Below are positions 27,696 through 37,216 of a stretch of 64,000 bases of DNA, in pieces; within the stretch, counting starts at the first letter, position 1; each line of letters begins with the position of its first letter. The stretch comes from JANTGF01 sp963750735 (GTDB taxonomy: Bacteria > Bacteroidota > Bacteroidia > Bacteroidales > VadinHA17): contig CAVVRY010000019.1 of assembly GCA_963750735.1 (NCBI GenBank), forward strand, positions 186,001-250,000, written 5' to 3'. Below the pieces are notes generated by a model. It ran no database searches. It worked only from the letters and a program-made list of their open reading frames with translations, and was not told the DNA's origin. The position numbers and the translations under genes are program-made.

Positions 27696-29879
27696 TTAAT
27701 CAATTTTCAGATTTGAGATATCTGGGGTAATCTGGTAGTTGTATTCGGGGTATTCATAAATAGGCATCCTTTCCTCAGTTTCACCAATGGAATAACCATA
27801 AACTGATTCATATTCGTTTATGTCTTCCCCCATATTCTTTAATTGTCGGAGATATTCTGATATAGATTTAGATTCAATAACTACTATTTTGCCCATTTTC
27901 TCAATAATTGGGCTATGATTTCGAGATGTGTCGTGTTCAAATTCTAATATTCTTCTTCCATCGTTAGTTAGACCAATAACCTTGAATGTTAGACTTTTAC
28001 CAACACCAGGCAGGTTTAGAACATTGCGGTCGGTTGATAGGAAAGATAATCCATTACGCTGTCTGATATTATTTATGGTGTCGACAATTTTTTGTCCACT
28101 GAATAAAAGCTGTTTTATTTCAGGGAATATATCCTTAGAAATATTACCTAGGCTCTTTTCTTCAATTTTTTCCTGAGTTGATCTTGCTATGGGCGTAAAA
28201 TTGAATTTATTTTCCCGATGTCCCTTAACCTGGAAAGTATAATATGACAGGATGCCAATATCATTTAATATTTTTCTTAAAGCAGAAGTATGACCTCTCC
28301 TGGATGCTGCAGTTGTAAAAACAACCTGATTGGTAACTATCCAACCTGCTGAGATTAGTTTTTGAACTGCATTTTTGGCTTCCGGGGTAATTTCCAAAGC
28401 AGATACAAAATGATTTTGAATAATGAATTGTTTAATACCAATTGAAGATGCTTTTAGCTTGAATTCCTTAAGGATTCTTAAAAGTGAAGACGTAAATCTT
28501 TGAGGGAGATAAGCCGGGAGCCTGGTTCCCAATCGAACCCTGACCATTTCTGCATATTTCTCTCCTTTTTTTCTTTTTTTATTGTCATTGATCTTTCCCA
28601 ATGCCATATGGTAAACATGATCAAGTATTATTTGAAGTGATGAATCAGAGCTCATAAATGCATCTCCACCTGTTATTAGAATATCTCTCAGCTGAGAATC
28701 ATTTCTAAAGTAGTCCATTACTAGTTTTAAATTACTTTGCCAGTTTGACCGTGGTTTCAGCTTATCCATGTTAAAGTTGAAGTTTCCTGCCTGAAAATCA
28801 TACATTCTCTGACATGAAACACAAAGGCCTCCGCAGGATCGTCCACTTGTTTTGGGGATAAATATGGCGGTTTCAGGATATCTACGATGTAGACTGTTGC
28901 CCTCAGGTAAAATCCATCCGGCTGCATTTGGGAGGTTGGGCTGAATAATATCCTCTTTTTCCCAGGCTTTAATATATCCAAACTCGTTGATGAGATCTTC
29001 ATTAACAAAAATATAATCTCTAATAGTTCGATCGGAGTTTTGTTTATATTCAGATTTTTCAATATTTATTAGCGACAGATAATATGGGTTAATAAAGAAT
29101 GGGATTCCGGAATTCTCAGCTTTTCTAAGAGTCGAAAGTGTCTCGTTTTCAAGTGAATTGCTAAGATATTCATTAAGGTCATCAACGTTTCGTACCGCCA
29201 TTTTTAGATGAAATAAATAATCATTCCACCAATTATTTACTTTATCTAGCTTTTTGGAAAATGATTGACCTGTTTCAAATTTATATTTTTGACTCTTTAT
29301 TTGTCCGCTACTAATTTTGCGAACAATAATTTTCATTATCCTGATCTTATTCCTTTCACGCATTTCAACAATCTCCTGGTCAAGCCCGGTAGAGAATCTG
29401 TTCATCCATTCAATTGCTTTCAATGTCTTTACCTTATTCCTCCTCTGTTTGCCAGAAAGTTGCCTGAATAAATGTATCATATCATCAACAAAATCAGGAG
29501 TACAAGCACCGGAACCGGTTTTTAAAGCAAACCATAATGTTCTTAAAGGGTTGTTAATAACTAATTCACCCTGCATGTTCATATCATCGTAACCTTCTCC
29601 GGCATGCTCAATATAGTCTAAAAGACGAATGGCTGCAAAATCCTTCCACCTGAGTTTATTGTACCCATTTTGTTCAGAACCAGGATCGATATAATAATTA
29701 TATGCTTTCGGGTTTTCCTTTAATATCGAAAATGCTTCTTTCTTAAGTCTATTTAATAGAATTTGTTCGTTTTCTGATTCGATAAATATTTGTCCAAGGC
29801 TGTTATTTTCAATTAAAAATACATTTAATAACTGCCTTGAGTATGTGCTAATCTGTTTATAAGGTTCGATACGAAACAT
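27696..29879 (-). CDS. Long KamA-family radical SAM protein (lysine 2,3-aminomutase-like)
   Basis: 727 residues, far longer than typical lysine 2,3-aminomutase (about 400-450). The radical SAM motif is SGRSCGGLCVSCQRM (CxxxCxxC) near residue 345. Downstream, RVRLGTRLPAYLPQRFT and VFTTAASRRGHTSALRKI follow the KamA pattern, and LPGVGKSL is the counterpart of the PLP-lysine motif PGGGGK. About 330 N-terminal residues have no family I recognise. Likely a PLP- and SAM-dependent amino group 2,3-shift on an amino acid, perhaps on a peptide or protein substrate. Confidence 0.8.
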   Translation of the reverse strand: MFRIEPYKQISTYSRQLLNVFLIENNSLGQIFIESENEQILLNRLKKEAFSILKENPKAYNYYIDPGSEQNGYNKLRWKDFAAIRLLDYIEHAGEGYDDMNMQGELVINNPLRTLWFALKTGSGACTPDFVDDMIHLFRQLSGKQRRNKVKTLKAIEWMNRFSTGLDQEIVEMRERNKIRIMKIIVRKISSGQIKSQKYKFETGQSFSKKLDKVNNWWNDYLFHLKMAVRNVDDLNEYLSNSLENETLSTLRKAENSGIPFFINPYYLSLINIEKSEYKQNSDRTIRDYIFVNEDLINEFGYIKAWEKEDIIQPNLPNAAGWILPEGNSLHRRYPETAIFIPKTSGRSCGGLCVSCQRMYDFQAGNFNFNMDKLKPRSNWQSNLKLVMDYFRNDSQLRDILITGGDAFMSSDSSLQIILDHVYHMALGKINDNKKRKKGEKYAEMVRVRLGTRLPAYLPQRFTSSLLRILKEFKLKASSIGIKQFIIQNHFVSALEITPEAKNAVQKLISAGWIVTNQVVFTTAASRRGHTSALRKILNDIGILSYYTFQVKGHRENKFNFTPIARSTQEKIEEKSLGNISKDIFPEIKQLLFSGQKIVDTINNIRQRNGLSFLSTDRNVLNLPGVGKSLTFKVIGLTNDGRRILEFEHDTSRNHSPIIEKMGKIVVIESKSISEYLRQLKNMGEDINEYESVYGYSIGETEERMPIYEYPEYNYQITPDISNLKID

Positions 29880-30018
29880 ATATCCTCCCTGGATAAATTC
29901 TTATTTTACTTAAAATTTACAGGCGTTTTTAGGGGCAAGAACCTTAAATATAATAAAAATTTGGCTAAAAAGCTAATAATGCCAGGTGTAATCGGGGATG
30001 ATTCCTACAAAATACAGG

Positions 30019-30681
30019 TTAATCTCTATCGGGTAGTAGCTTTTCGAAATCCTGATTCTTAGGAATATAGAATATCCCATTTGCAAAAAAAACCTGTTCT
30101 ATTATATCTAGTGATAGAAAATTGATAAGCATCTTATCAGTTTGAGCCCGAGTTGAATTAGTTATCTTTTTAAGTTTACTGTATGATATTTTTCTATATT
30201 TATCGAGGTATTCGAGAAAAATTTCCTCCTTTTTAGTTATTTCAATATAGGTTCCTTGTTTTCTTTTTTTCCTAGCCCAACTTTTTATTAAAATTCGGTT
30301 TGCGATGAAATTTTCATCATGCCTTCTAATCCAGGCTTTCCAATGACCAGCTTCATCCTTTGCATAGATTGGTTGGTTATCAGACTTTTTAATCGTTATC
30401 TCAAGAACTGTTTTCCCTTTTTCTTCCCAGGAATCAATTTGTATTGGAATGGGAGGTTTACAATACAAATCAGCAGCTCCTTTAATCATATAGATTTCTT
30501 CTTCGGATTGAATACCAGAAATCTTCCCATTATCTTTTACCCCAATTAATAGCTTGCCTCCATCAGTATTTGAAAATGCAGAGAGCGTACGGGCAATTTT
30601 TTTGGCATTGCTTATTTCGAATTTAAAATCTAGTTGCTGGTGTTCTCCTTGTTTAATTAGCTCCTTTATATGTTTCATCAA
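30019..30681 (-). CDS. AlbA_2 (Schlafen-type) putative DNA-binding protein
   Basis: 220 residues. The N-terminal AlbA_2 domain has EHQQLDFKFEI, ARTLSAFSNTDGGKLLIGV and GKISGIQSEEE, the usual family order. The C-terminal ~70 residues (KRKQGTYIEITKKEEIFLEYLDKY onward) look like a winged-helix. Family members are annotated as ATP-binding or transcriptional regulators; actual function here is unknown. Transcribed divergently from the LiaF/LytS operon. Confidence 0.82.
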   Translation of the reverse strand: MMKHIKELIKQGEHQQLDFKFEISNAKKIARTLSAFSNTDGGKLLIGVKDNGKISGIQSEEEIYMIKGAADLYCKPPIPIQIDSWEEKGKTVLEITIKKSDNQPIYAKDEAGHWKAWIRRHDENFIANRILIKSWARKKRKQGTYIEITKKEEIFLEYLDKYRKISYSKLKKITNSTRAQTDKMLINFLSLDIIEQVFFANGIFYIPKNQDFEKLLPDRD

Positions 30682-30773
30682 GGAAAAATTGATTTTAATT
30701 TTAAAATACTATTCGCCATGATTTGTCTGATTCAGTAAAAATACAAATCAGAATTTGAGATTCAAATTCTCCA

Positions 30774-30803
30774 TTTACCGTTTTTTTTCTGCCACTTACC
30801 GAT
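30774..30803 (+). promoter_or_regulatory. Candidate LytTR response-regulator binding site (paired direct repeats)
   Basis: TTACCGTTTTT and TTACCGATTTT begin at 30775 and 30796, exactly 21 bp (two helical turns) apart. Paired direct repeats with about 12-bp spacing are the known arrangement for LytTR-domain regulators, and ACCGTT resembles the core of their consensus. The site is about 92-120 bp upstream of the first gene of an operon that ends in a LytTR regulator, suggesting autoregulation. Binding is inferred. Confidence 0.5.
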
Positions 30804-30894
30804 TTTGTATTTGAGAGTCTTTTTTATCAGCTTATTTTTGAATAGTAGAATTTAAGTATGTTCAATTATTAATATATTATATAAATTTTTAATT

Positions 30895-31284
30895 ATGAAA
30901 ACATATTATGATCAGCGAAAAGAAGATGGCCCTGCCGTTCTGGGTATAATACTCATTATTGTTGGCTTGGTCTTATTGGCATTAAATTTTCATTGGATAC
31001 CTTTTGAAATTAAATCCTGGCTTATTTCATGGCAGATGCTGTTAATTGTCCTGGGAATCATTATTGTGGCAACCAAAGATGATAAAACAGGAGGTTTAAT
31101 TTTGCTATTTATTGGAGGATTTTTCCTGGTAAGGGAGCATTTTTTCGAATTCTACGAACTTAAAAAATGGTTCTTTCCTTCATTAATTATATTTATTGGA
31201 TTGATATTCCTATTCAAATCTCCAGATAAGAGGAGAATTAGGTCAAGAAGGCATTTTAATAAAACAGATAACATAAAAGAATAA
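30895..31284 (+). CDS. LiaF/DUF5668-like membrane protein
   Basis: 129 residues with four closely spaced hydrophobic helices: AVLGIILIIVGLVLLAL, WQMLLIVLGIIIVATK, GGLILLFIGGFFLV and LIIFIGLIFLFK. This is the DUF5668/LiaF transmembrane unit. It is a half-size paralogue of the next gene, lacking its beta-rich C-terminal domain. First gene of an operon with a LytS kinase and a LytTR regulator; probably a membrane-stress sensor component. Confidence 0.75.
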   Translation: MKTYYDQRKEDGPAVLGIILIIVGLVLLALNFHWIPFEIKSWLISWQMLLIVLGIIIVATKDDKTGGLILLFIGGFFLVREHFFEFYELKKWFFPSLIIFIGLIFLFKSPDKRRIRSRRHFNKTDNIKE

Positions 31285-31306
31285 TTAAACTTTAAACTAT
31301 AAGATC

Positions 31307-32008
31307 ATGAATTCACAAAGTAAGAATAGTAGAGCAATATTGGGACTTATCCTTATTGCAGTTGGCGCCGTTCTAATAGCAGTTAACCTGGGTTGGATAC
31401 CTCATTCATTTCGCGCATGGATCATTTCCTGGCAGATGCTATTGATTGTTATTGGCCTGTTATTATTGGCAACAAAAGCAAATAAGGGACCTGGGATAAT
31501 ACTTATATTGATTGGGGGCTTTTTTATAGCTATTGACTATTTTGATAATATATACTATATGCATAGGTTATTCTGGCCCTCACTTATAATTTTTGCTGGT
31601 ATTATGATTTTATTTCGCAGTAAAAAAGGGCCAATTGGAACTCATTCTGAACTGATTACTGATGATGAAACAATTGACGATATTTCAATTTTTGGAGGGG
31701 GGCATAAAGTAATTACTGCGAAAAATTTTAAGGGAGGAAAAATTACTTCAATTTTTGGTGGTTCAACCCTTGATTTCTCACAGGCTAACCTTGCTGTTGG
31801 TATTAGCGAGATAGAAATTGTATCATTATTTGGTGGATCGAAGATAATTGTGCCCAGAGATTGGGACATACACCTTGAGGTTACTGCAATTTTTGGCGGT
31901 TATGCTGATAAGAGAATTGTAGATCCACATATTGTTCACAATCCCTCAAAAAAGTTAATGATCAAAGGAGTTGCTATTTTTGGAGGAGGAGAATTGAACT
32001 ACTTATAG
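31307..32008 (+). CDS. LiaF-like membrane protein with cell-wall-active response domain
   Basis: 233 residues. The first ~110 repeat the four-helix unit of the preceding gene (WQMLLIVIGLLLLATK, GIILILIGGFFIA). The remaining ~120 form a beta-helix-like domain with recurrent FGG motifs (SIFGGGHKVI, SIFGGSTLDF, LFGGSKIIVP, IFGGYADKR, IFGGGELNYL), as in the LiaF C-terminal domain. It starts 22 bp after its paralogue and ends 14 bp before the kinase. Likely modulates the kinase in response to envelope stress. Confidence 0.8.
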   Translation: MNSQSKNSRAILGLILIAVGAVLIAVNLGWIPHSFRAWIISWQMLLIVIGLLLLATKANKGPGIILILIGGFFIAIDYFDNIYYMHRLFWPSLIIFAGIMILFRSKKGPIGTHSELITDDETIDDISIFGGGHKVITAKNFKGGKITSIFGGSTLDFSQANLAVGISEIEIVSLFGGSKIIVPRDWDIHLEVTAIFGGYADKRIVDPHIVHNPSKKLMIKGVAIFGGGELNYL

Positions 32009-32022
32009 TTACTCTGTAAAAA

Positions 32023-33063
32023 ATGCTTCATCCTTTTTTTAAAGATTACAAAAGTACATTAATATACTTTTCCCCCTGGCTTGCACTTGCTGCAGGTCAG
32101 GTATATTTAATGTCAAAGTTTTATGGATTTTCAATAGAGTACGCCATTAATGATAGCTTTATTAATTATGGCTTTTATGCAATAATTGGGTTGGGCCTAT
32201 GGTATCCCATCCGGTTTATTTATCTATCAGATTCAAATCATATTTCAAGGCTTATAAATTTCCTGGGCCTTGGCACAGGTACCATTGCTCTTTGGGTAGC
32301 TGTCAGTTTTTTGGTTCTTAAAAACCTATTTCCTGAGAATGCTGATTATATTCAACAATCAATTCCTGTTAAATCAATTGCAGGTTTCTTCATCTTCCTT
32401 ATTATAACTCTCATTTATTACCTGATTATTTACTTTTCGAATTTGGAGGAAAGAAGAATAGCTGAAGCCAATCTAAGAACTTTGGTAAAAGAAGCAGAAT
32501 TGAATTTGCTCAAGTATAAATTGAATCCACATTTTCTTTTTAATAGTTTGAATTCAATTAGTTCGCTTACAATGTCTGCTCCTGATAAGGCTCAGGAAAT
32601 GATTATAAAGCTTTCTGATTATTTGAGATATTCCTTAGATTCTGACAAGCAGCAGCTGCGCTCTCTGGCAGACGAGCTTGAGAATGTAAACCGATATCTG
32701 GAAATTGAAAAGATCAGGTTTGGCAAAAGGCTTGTTTTTAACGAATTAAGGAATGAAGAGTGCTTGAAAAAGGATGTTCCAGGGATGATACTTCAGCCAT
32801 TAATTGAAAATGCGATTAAACATGGGGTTCATGAAAGTACTGAACCTACTGTACTGGAAATTGAATGTACAGATGATGATACCTTCATTTTACTTTCAAT
32901 TAGAAATAATTGTTATCCTGAAAGTACTAAGAAAAAGGGCACAGGAACAGGATTGCTTAATGTCAGGAAACGTCTTCAGGCAATTTATAATCGTGATGAT
33001 CTTATTGATATTGTAAAAAATGATTATAATTTTGAGGTAAAGCTGAAAATACCGAAAAATTGA
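32023..33063 (+). CDS. LytS-family sensor histidine kinase
   Basis: 346 residues. Four hydrophobic helices (to about residue 140) precede a His_kinase domain whose phospho-acceptor is H170 in KLNPHFLFNSLNSI. The ATPase domain contains LQPLIENAIKHGV (N box) and GTGTGLLNVRKRL (G box). It phosphorylates the LytTR regulator encoded 31 bp downstream. There is no large periplasmic sensor domain, consistent with sensing through the LiaF-like membrane partners. Confidence 0.9.
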   Translation: MLHPFFKDYKSTLIYFSPWLALAAGQVYLMSKFYGFSIEYAINDSFINYGFYAIIGLGLWYPIRFIYLSDSNHISRLINFLGLGTGTIALWVAVSFLVLKNLFPENADYIQQSIPVKSIAGFFIFLIITLIYYLIIYFSNLEERRIAEANLRTLVKEAELNLLKYKLNPHFLFNSLNSISSLTMSAPDKAQEMIIKLSDYLRYSLDSDKQQLRSLADELENVNRYLEIEKIRFGKRLVFNELRNEECLKKDVPGMILQPLIENAIKHGVHESTEPTVLEIECTDDDTFILLSIRNNCYPESTKKKGTGTGLLNVRKRLQAIYNRDDLIDIVKNDYNFEVKLKIPKN

Positions 33064-33094
33064 TCAGGCAACAATTAAATAAGATTTATCAGGG

Positions 33095-33844
33095 ATGTTG
33101 AAAAAGATCACAGCCATAATTGTGGAAGATGAAGATCTTGCAAAAGATATCTTAAAGAATTACCTTAAAGATTTTCCTAAGATTGAATTGATTGGAGAAT
33201 ATTCAGATGGTTTTTCAGGTGTGCAGGCAATTAATAAGTTGAAGCCCGATCTTGTTTTATTGGATATTAAGATTCCAAGAATCTCAGGAATTGAGATTGT
33301 TGAACTTTTGGATTATGAACCTCAGGTAGTTTTTGTTACAGCTTATAATGAATATGCCATTAAGGCTTTTGAAATGAATGCTGTCGATTATTTAATGAAA
33401 CCATTTTCCCGAGAACGCTTTAGCCTTGCAATTAACAGGGTTTTTGCAAGACTTGATAAGAATGACCCCCACCAGATTCCTCCTTATAAAGCATTGGGGC
33501 CTGAAAATGATGAGTTATTAGAAAGGATAGTTGTGAAATCAAGGAGCAATATTCATTTAATCAAATTGGAAGACCTGATTTACCTTGAAGCCCAGGATGA
33601 TTATGTTATGATTTATACCCAGGACAAAAGGTATATGAAACAGAGGAGTTTAAAGTTCTATGAAGAACATCTTGACCCCTCAGAATTTGTTAGAGTGCAC
33701 AGGTCGTATATAATTCGAATAAATCAAATTACCAGATTGGAACAATATGAGAAAGAATCCTATAAATTATCCATGGCAAATAATTCAAAGGTTCCTGTGA
33801 GTAAAAGTGGTTATAAAAGGCTGAAAGAGGTCCTTAGATTTTAA
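33095..33844 (+). CDS. LytTR-family response regulator
   Basis: 249 residues. The receiver domain has acidic E11/D12, the phospho-acceptor D57 in LVLLDIKIP, a Thr in FVTAYNEYA and the Lys of DYLMKPF. The C-terminal LytTR DNA-binding domain (IVVKSRSNIHLIKLEDLIYL...EFVRVHRSYIIRINQI) spans about residues 145-249. It is partnered with the LytS kinase upstream, and the repeats at 30774-30803 fit its likely binding site. Confidence 0.92.
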   Translation: MLKKITAIIVEDEDLAKDILKNYLKDFPKIELIGEYSDGFSGVQAINKLKPDLVLLDIKIPRISGIEIVELLDYEPQVVFVTAYNEYAIKAFEMNAVDYLMKPFSRERFSLAINRVFARLDKNDPHQIPPYKALGPENDELLERIVVKSRSNIHLIKLEDLIYLEAQDDYVMIYTQDKRYMKQRSLKFYEEHLDPSEFVRVHRSYIIRINQITRLEQYEKESYKLSMANNSKVPVSKSGYKRLKEVLRF

Positions 33845-33970
33845 TTATGCATTTTTCCTTAACATGAAATTAATTCAATACTTATTTCCAGACTTATTGA
33901 GGGCTGATATGCTAATTTATAACTCTGATAGAATATATTTGTAACTTTAATGTAAATTGATAAAAAGTAT

Positions 33971-34222
33971 ATGTTTCAATTTCTAAAAAGAGGTTCTGGA
34001 AAATCAAAAAGTACTAAAATTGAAATGCTTGACCTTGAAGGACAAGTATTAACTATTGGTGATACAGTTAAAGCATTGCGATATGATCTTGGAGTATGCC
34101 GGATTGCTAAAGATGAGAAAGGGTTCATTTATGAATCATTGGAGACGGATCAACAAGTAAGTTGGGTTAAAATGGTTGATGCAACTACAAAGTATCAGAA
34201 AGTATTGAAAATTGATCAATAG
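33971..34222 (+). CDS. Hypothetical protein, 83 aa
   Basis: Short soluble protein with a basic N-terminus (FLKRGSGKSKSTK) and a small beta-rich segment (LDLEGQVLTIGDTVKALRYDLG). I do not recognise a family. It sits alone 126 bp after the regulator gene and 89 bp before the DUF6599 gene; codon use matches neighbours, so it is probably real. Confidence 0.55.
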   Translation: MFQFLKRGSGKSKSTKIEMLDLEGQVLTIGDTVKALRYDLGVCRIAKDEKGFIYESLETDQQVSWVKMVDATTKYQKVLKIDQ

Positions 34223-34311
34223 GGATTTAATCCTATTTACAGAAATTTATCATTTTGGTTCTGATTGAATTAATTAGATAATAAATAAAAGAAGTTTCAA
34301 AAATTAAGTAT

Positions 34312-35187
34312 ATGAAAAGTAACAGAATTGGGGGGGTGGTATTAACTTGTTTGTTGTTGTTTTTGAATGCACATAATTCAGAAATAAGAGCTGATGATGA
34401 AAGCAAGATAAATTTCCCTGAACTAACCGGTTTTAAAATATTACAGGAATATCCAGTTTATTATCCTGATAATTTATGGGATTATATTAATGGTGCTGCG
34501 GATTCTTACCTTGATTATCAGTTTCAGGATTTGCATATCGCGGAATATATAAAGGATGATAAATCATATAAGGCTGAAGTTTACCACCATCAGAATAATA
34601 TTTATGCCTTTGGAATATATGCACTTGAAAGATCTTCTGATTATAAGTTTATTAAATTAGGTGTACAGGGGTATGAGGAATCAACGCTCATTCATTATAT
34701 TAAGGGACCTTATTATGTTAAGGTAACAACAAATAGTGACGAAAAGGAATCTTTAGAGATTTTACATAAAATTGCAGAAGCGGTTGATAAAAATTTACCA
34801 GGAGAAACAACTATACCGGAAATCTTTAAAAGTTTCCCTGAAAGTGATCAGATTAAAAATACAGAGTATTTTGTTTCAAGTAATTTTCTGGGATATAGTT
34901 TTTTAAAAAATGCATTTTCTGTAAAATATGAGAAATCAGGAATGAAATTTTCAATTTTTCAGATGGAAGCTGAATCAGAAGCAGAAGCTTTACAAATGCA
35001 AAAGAAGCTTACCGACAAAGCAAAAAGTGTTACAGAAGATGCACCTGTTTATGTAATTGATGATCCATATAATGGTACTATATTAATTGGTATGTCTGGG
35101 AAGTTATTGGTGGGCACCAATGACTTAAAGGATATTGACTTATTTAAAGAATACTTTAGTATAATTATTGATAAGCTGAAGAAATAG
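34312..35187 (+). CDS. DUF6599-family secreted protein
   Basis: 291 residues with a signal peptide (about 1-27). The body contains LWDYINGAADSYLDYQFQDL and EVYHHQNNIYAFGIYALER, signatures of DUF6599, a Bacteroidota-rich family of unknown function. Likely periplasmic. It converges with the DUF1684 gene; only 14 bp separate their stops, and I see no hairpin there. Confidence 0.75.
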   Translation: MKSNRIGGVVLTCLLLFLNAHNSEIRADDESKINFPELTGFKILQEYPVYYPDNLWDYINGAADSYLDYQFQDLHIAEYIKDDKSYKAEVYHHQNNIYAFGIYALERSSDYKFIKLGVQGYEESTLIHYIKGPYYVKVTTNSDEKESLEILHKIAEAVDKNLPGETTIPEIFKSFPESDQIKNTEYFVSSNFLGYSFLKNAFSVKYEKSGMKFSIFQMEAESEAEALQMQKKLTDKAKSVTEDAPVYVIDDPYNGTILIGMSGKLLVGTNDLKDIDLFKEYFSIIIDKLKK

Positions 35188-35201
35188 AAAAATATAATCT
35201 T

Positions 35202-36140
35202 TTAATGCCAATTATGGGGTACATTTTTTTCTCCTGCTGTAACGCGCACTCCTAGAAGATTTTCCTTGGGTGGTAGGGGACAGGTTGCAAATGGTGTAAA
35301 TGCACAAGGAGGGTTATAAGCTTTGTTAAAATCAATGATGTAGGTTCCTTTTTCGTCAGGCCCATCAATTCCAAGGAATCTTCCTCCTCCATAAGTTTCT
35401 TCTGCGGATGTCTCATCACCAAAAACTACCCAAAGATTATCAGGTTTTCCCATTGGATACAATTCAAATCTTTTATTGTCCAGAATGAATTCAAGTATCC
35501 CTGGAACGTCAACCTGATCAACATGGCCAAGAACATTTGGAACGGATATGGTTTCTATCGATGGACTAGGTATAAGCCTGGCTTCAACTTTCCAAATTAA
35601 ATCAACATCGAAGCAGGGAATTGAATCCAACTCTTTAATCTCAGGCTTGTTGAAATCGCGAAGGCGTACTCCAAATTTGTCTTCCCGTTTAATAATGAAC
35701 CAGGCTAATGAATCGTGAGTAAGAATGATTGGATCACCTGCAATATCTGTTCTCATATCAATTCTGCTTATAGGTTCGCCTTTATGCAGTACAATCGTAT
35801 TTGGATTTGAAGTAAATTCAATCCTGTCATTTATTAAATTAAAAGAGCCTAAGAAATCAGGAGATCCTTCAGGAAATATTATCGAGTTGTCAGGATGGCT
35901 CCCTACAGAATTTGTTCCTTCCTCTAACCAAAAAAGACCTGCAAGATTTAACCAACCATTGTGACCCTTTAAATTCTTTATTCTTTTTGACTTCCAGTTA
36001 TTAATCGATTGATAATAAGATTCATATTTATTTCCTGAATCTTCTTTTATATTTGATTTACAGCTAGTTAGTAGGAGAATGGCAATAAGGAATAAAATTT
36101 CTGAGCCTGATATACTTTTCAATGATTTGAAAAAATTCAT
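35202..36140 (-). CDS. DUF1684-family lipoprotein
   Basis: 312 residues with a lipoprotein signal (ILLLTSCKSN). The mature part has GWLNLAGLFWLEEGTNSVG, ADSS-like FGDETSAEETYGGGRFL and a C-terminal NPPCAFTPFATCPLPP, all diagnostic of DUF1684. The function is unknown. Expected on the periplasmic face of a membrane. Confidence 0.87.
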   Translation of the reverse strand: MNFFKSLKSISGSEILFLIAILLLTSCKSNIKEDSGNKYESYYQSINNWKSKRIKNLKGHNGWLNLAGLFWLEEGTNSVGSHPDNSIIFPEGSPDFLGSFNLINDRIEFTSNPNTIVLHKGEPISRIDMRTDIAGDPIILTHDSLAWFIIKREDKFGVRLRDFNKPEIKELDSIPCFDVDLIWKVEARLIPSPSIETISVPNVLGHVDQVDVPGILEFILDNKRFELYPMGKPDNLWVVFGDETSAEETYGGGRFLGIDGPDEKGTYIIDFNKAYNPPCAFTPFATCPLPPKENLLGVRVTAGEKNVPHNWH

Positions 36141-36244
36141 TTACCTTAAAATCTAGTATTAAGATGTAAAGATATCAAAATCTGTTTCTGGATCTTTTTT
36201 AATAAGTAGTTTTATATACTTTTAAGTTCAATAAATAAATAAGG

Positions 36245-37078
36245 ATGAGTAAAACAATATTAATTACCGGTTCAACTGACGGAATTGGTAAAGGAACAGC
36301 TTTTAAGCTTGCTGATTTGGGATGGAATATATTTATCCATGGGAGAAATATAGACCGTGTTGATGAAACAGTTGAGATTATCAAGAGAACTACAGGAAAT
36401 ACAAAAATTCAATGGTATTGTAGGCGACTTTTCTTCATTAAAGGAAGTAGAAGAAATGTGTGAAGACATTCTGGTTTCTACTGACCGGCTGGATGTTTTA
36501 CTTAATAATGCAGGTGTGTTAATGAAATCATTTGAATTATCTGCTGATGGTTATGAAATGACTTTTGCTGTTAATCACCTGGCACATTTCTATCTAACTG
36601 GCAGACTTTTGCCAATACTGCTTGATTCTGATAGTGCAAGAATTATTAATGTATCATCCGGGATACATTCCAGTAAAATTAATCTGGATAGGCTGATGTC
36701 ACATGATGGATTTGAATCAGTAAAAAACTATTCTGATTCTAAATTATGTAATATACTATTTAGTAATAAATTGGCTAAATTACTTGAAGACAAAAATATT
36801 ACTATAAACAGCATGCATCCCGGTGTTATAAATACTAAGATGTTAAAAGATACATGGGGCCCTGTGGGATCTGAACTCAATGAGGGAGTTAAAAGAGAAA
36901 TGTTTCTAATCAATTCTGAAAAGTTGAATGGTGTGAGTGGAAAATATGTAGATAGTTTTAGGATTGTGAGTCCCTCTGATGCTTCAAAGAGGCTTCATTG
37001 CAAAATGAATTGTGGAAACTAAGCCTCGAATTATTGCGTAGGTCAGGTATGCAAAATCCTTATACTTACTATTTATAA
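36245..37078 (+). CDS. Short-chain dehydrogenase/reductase, with two opposing frameshifts
   Basis: SDR of the retinol-dehydrogenase-like type, about 277 residues if repaired. Three segments in two frames make one protein. First: cofactor motif TGSTDGIGKGTAF, ending in a run of five A (36403-36407). Second (one base later): VGDFSSLKEVEEM, LLNNAGVLM, INVSSGIHSS and catalytic YSDSKLCNI (YxxxK). This frame drifts off after SPSDASK; from about 36985-36998 the original frame resumes as EASLQNELWKLSLELL and stops at 37076-37078. So one base appears inserted and one lost. Either two sequencing errors or a decayed gene. The oxidised substrate is unknown. Confidence 0.8.
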
Positions 37079-37216
37079 GTAATTTAGAAAGTGAAAGCGC
37101 CTTTTAATGTATTGTTTTTCATAAATTCGTTTCCAATTAATTCAGGAAGAAGGTTTTCTCTAGTTATTGGTTTTGTATTATTTAGTACCGGAAAATATAC
37201 TTAATACCTGAAGTTA

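Noticed and set aside
37091..37204. Short open frame beginning GTG at 37091
   Set aside because: About 37 codons with no family features, in a spacer after the repaired SDR end; probably chance.
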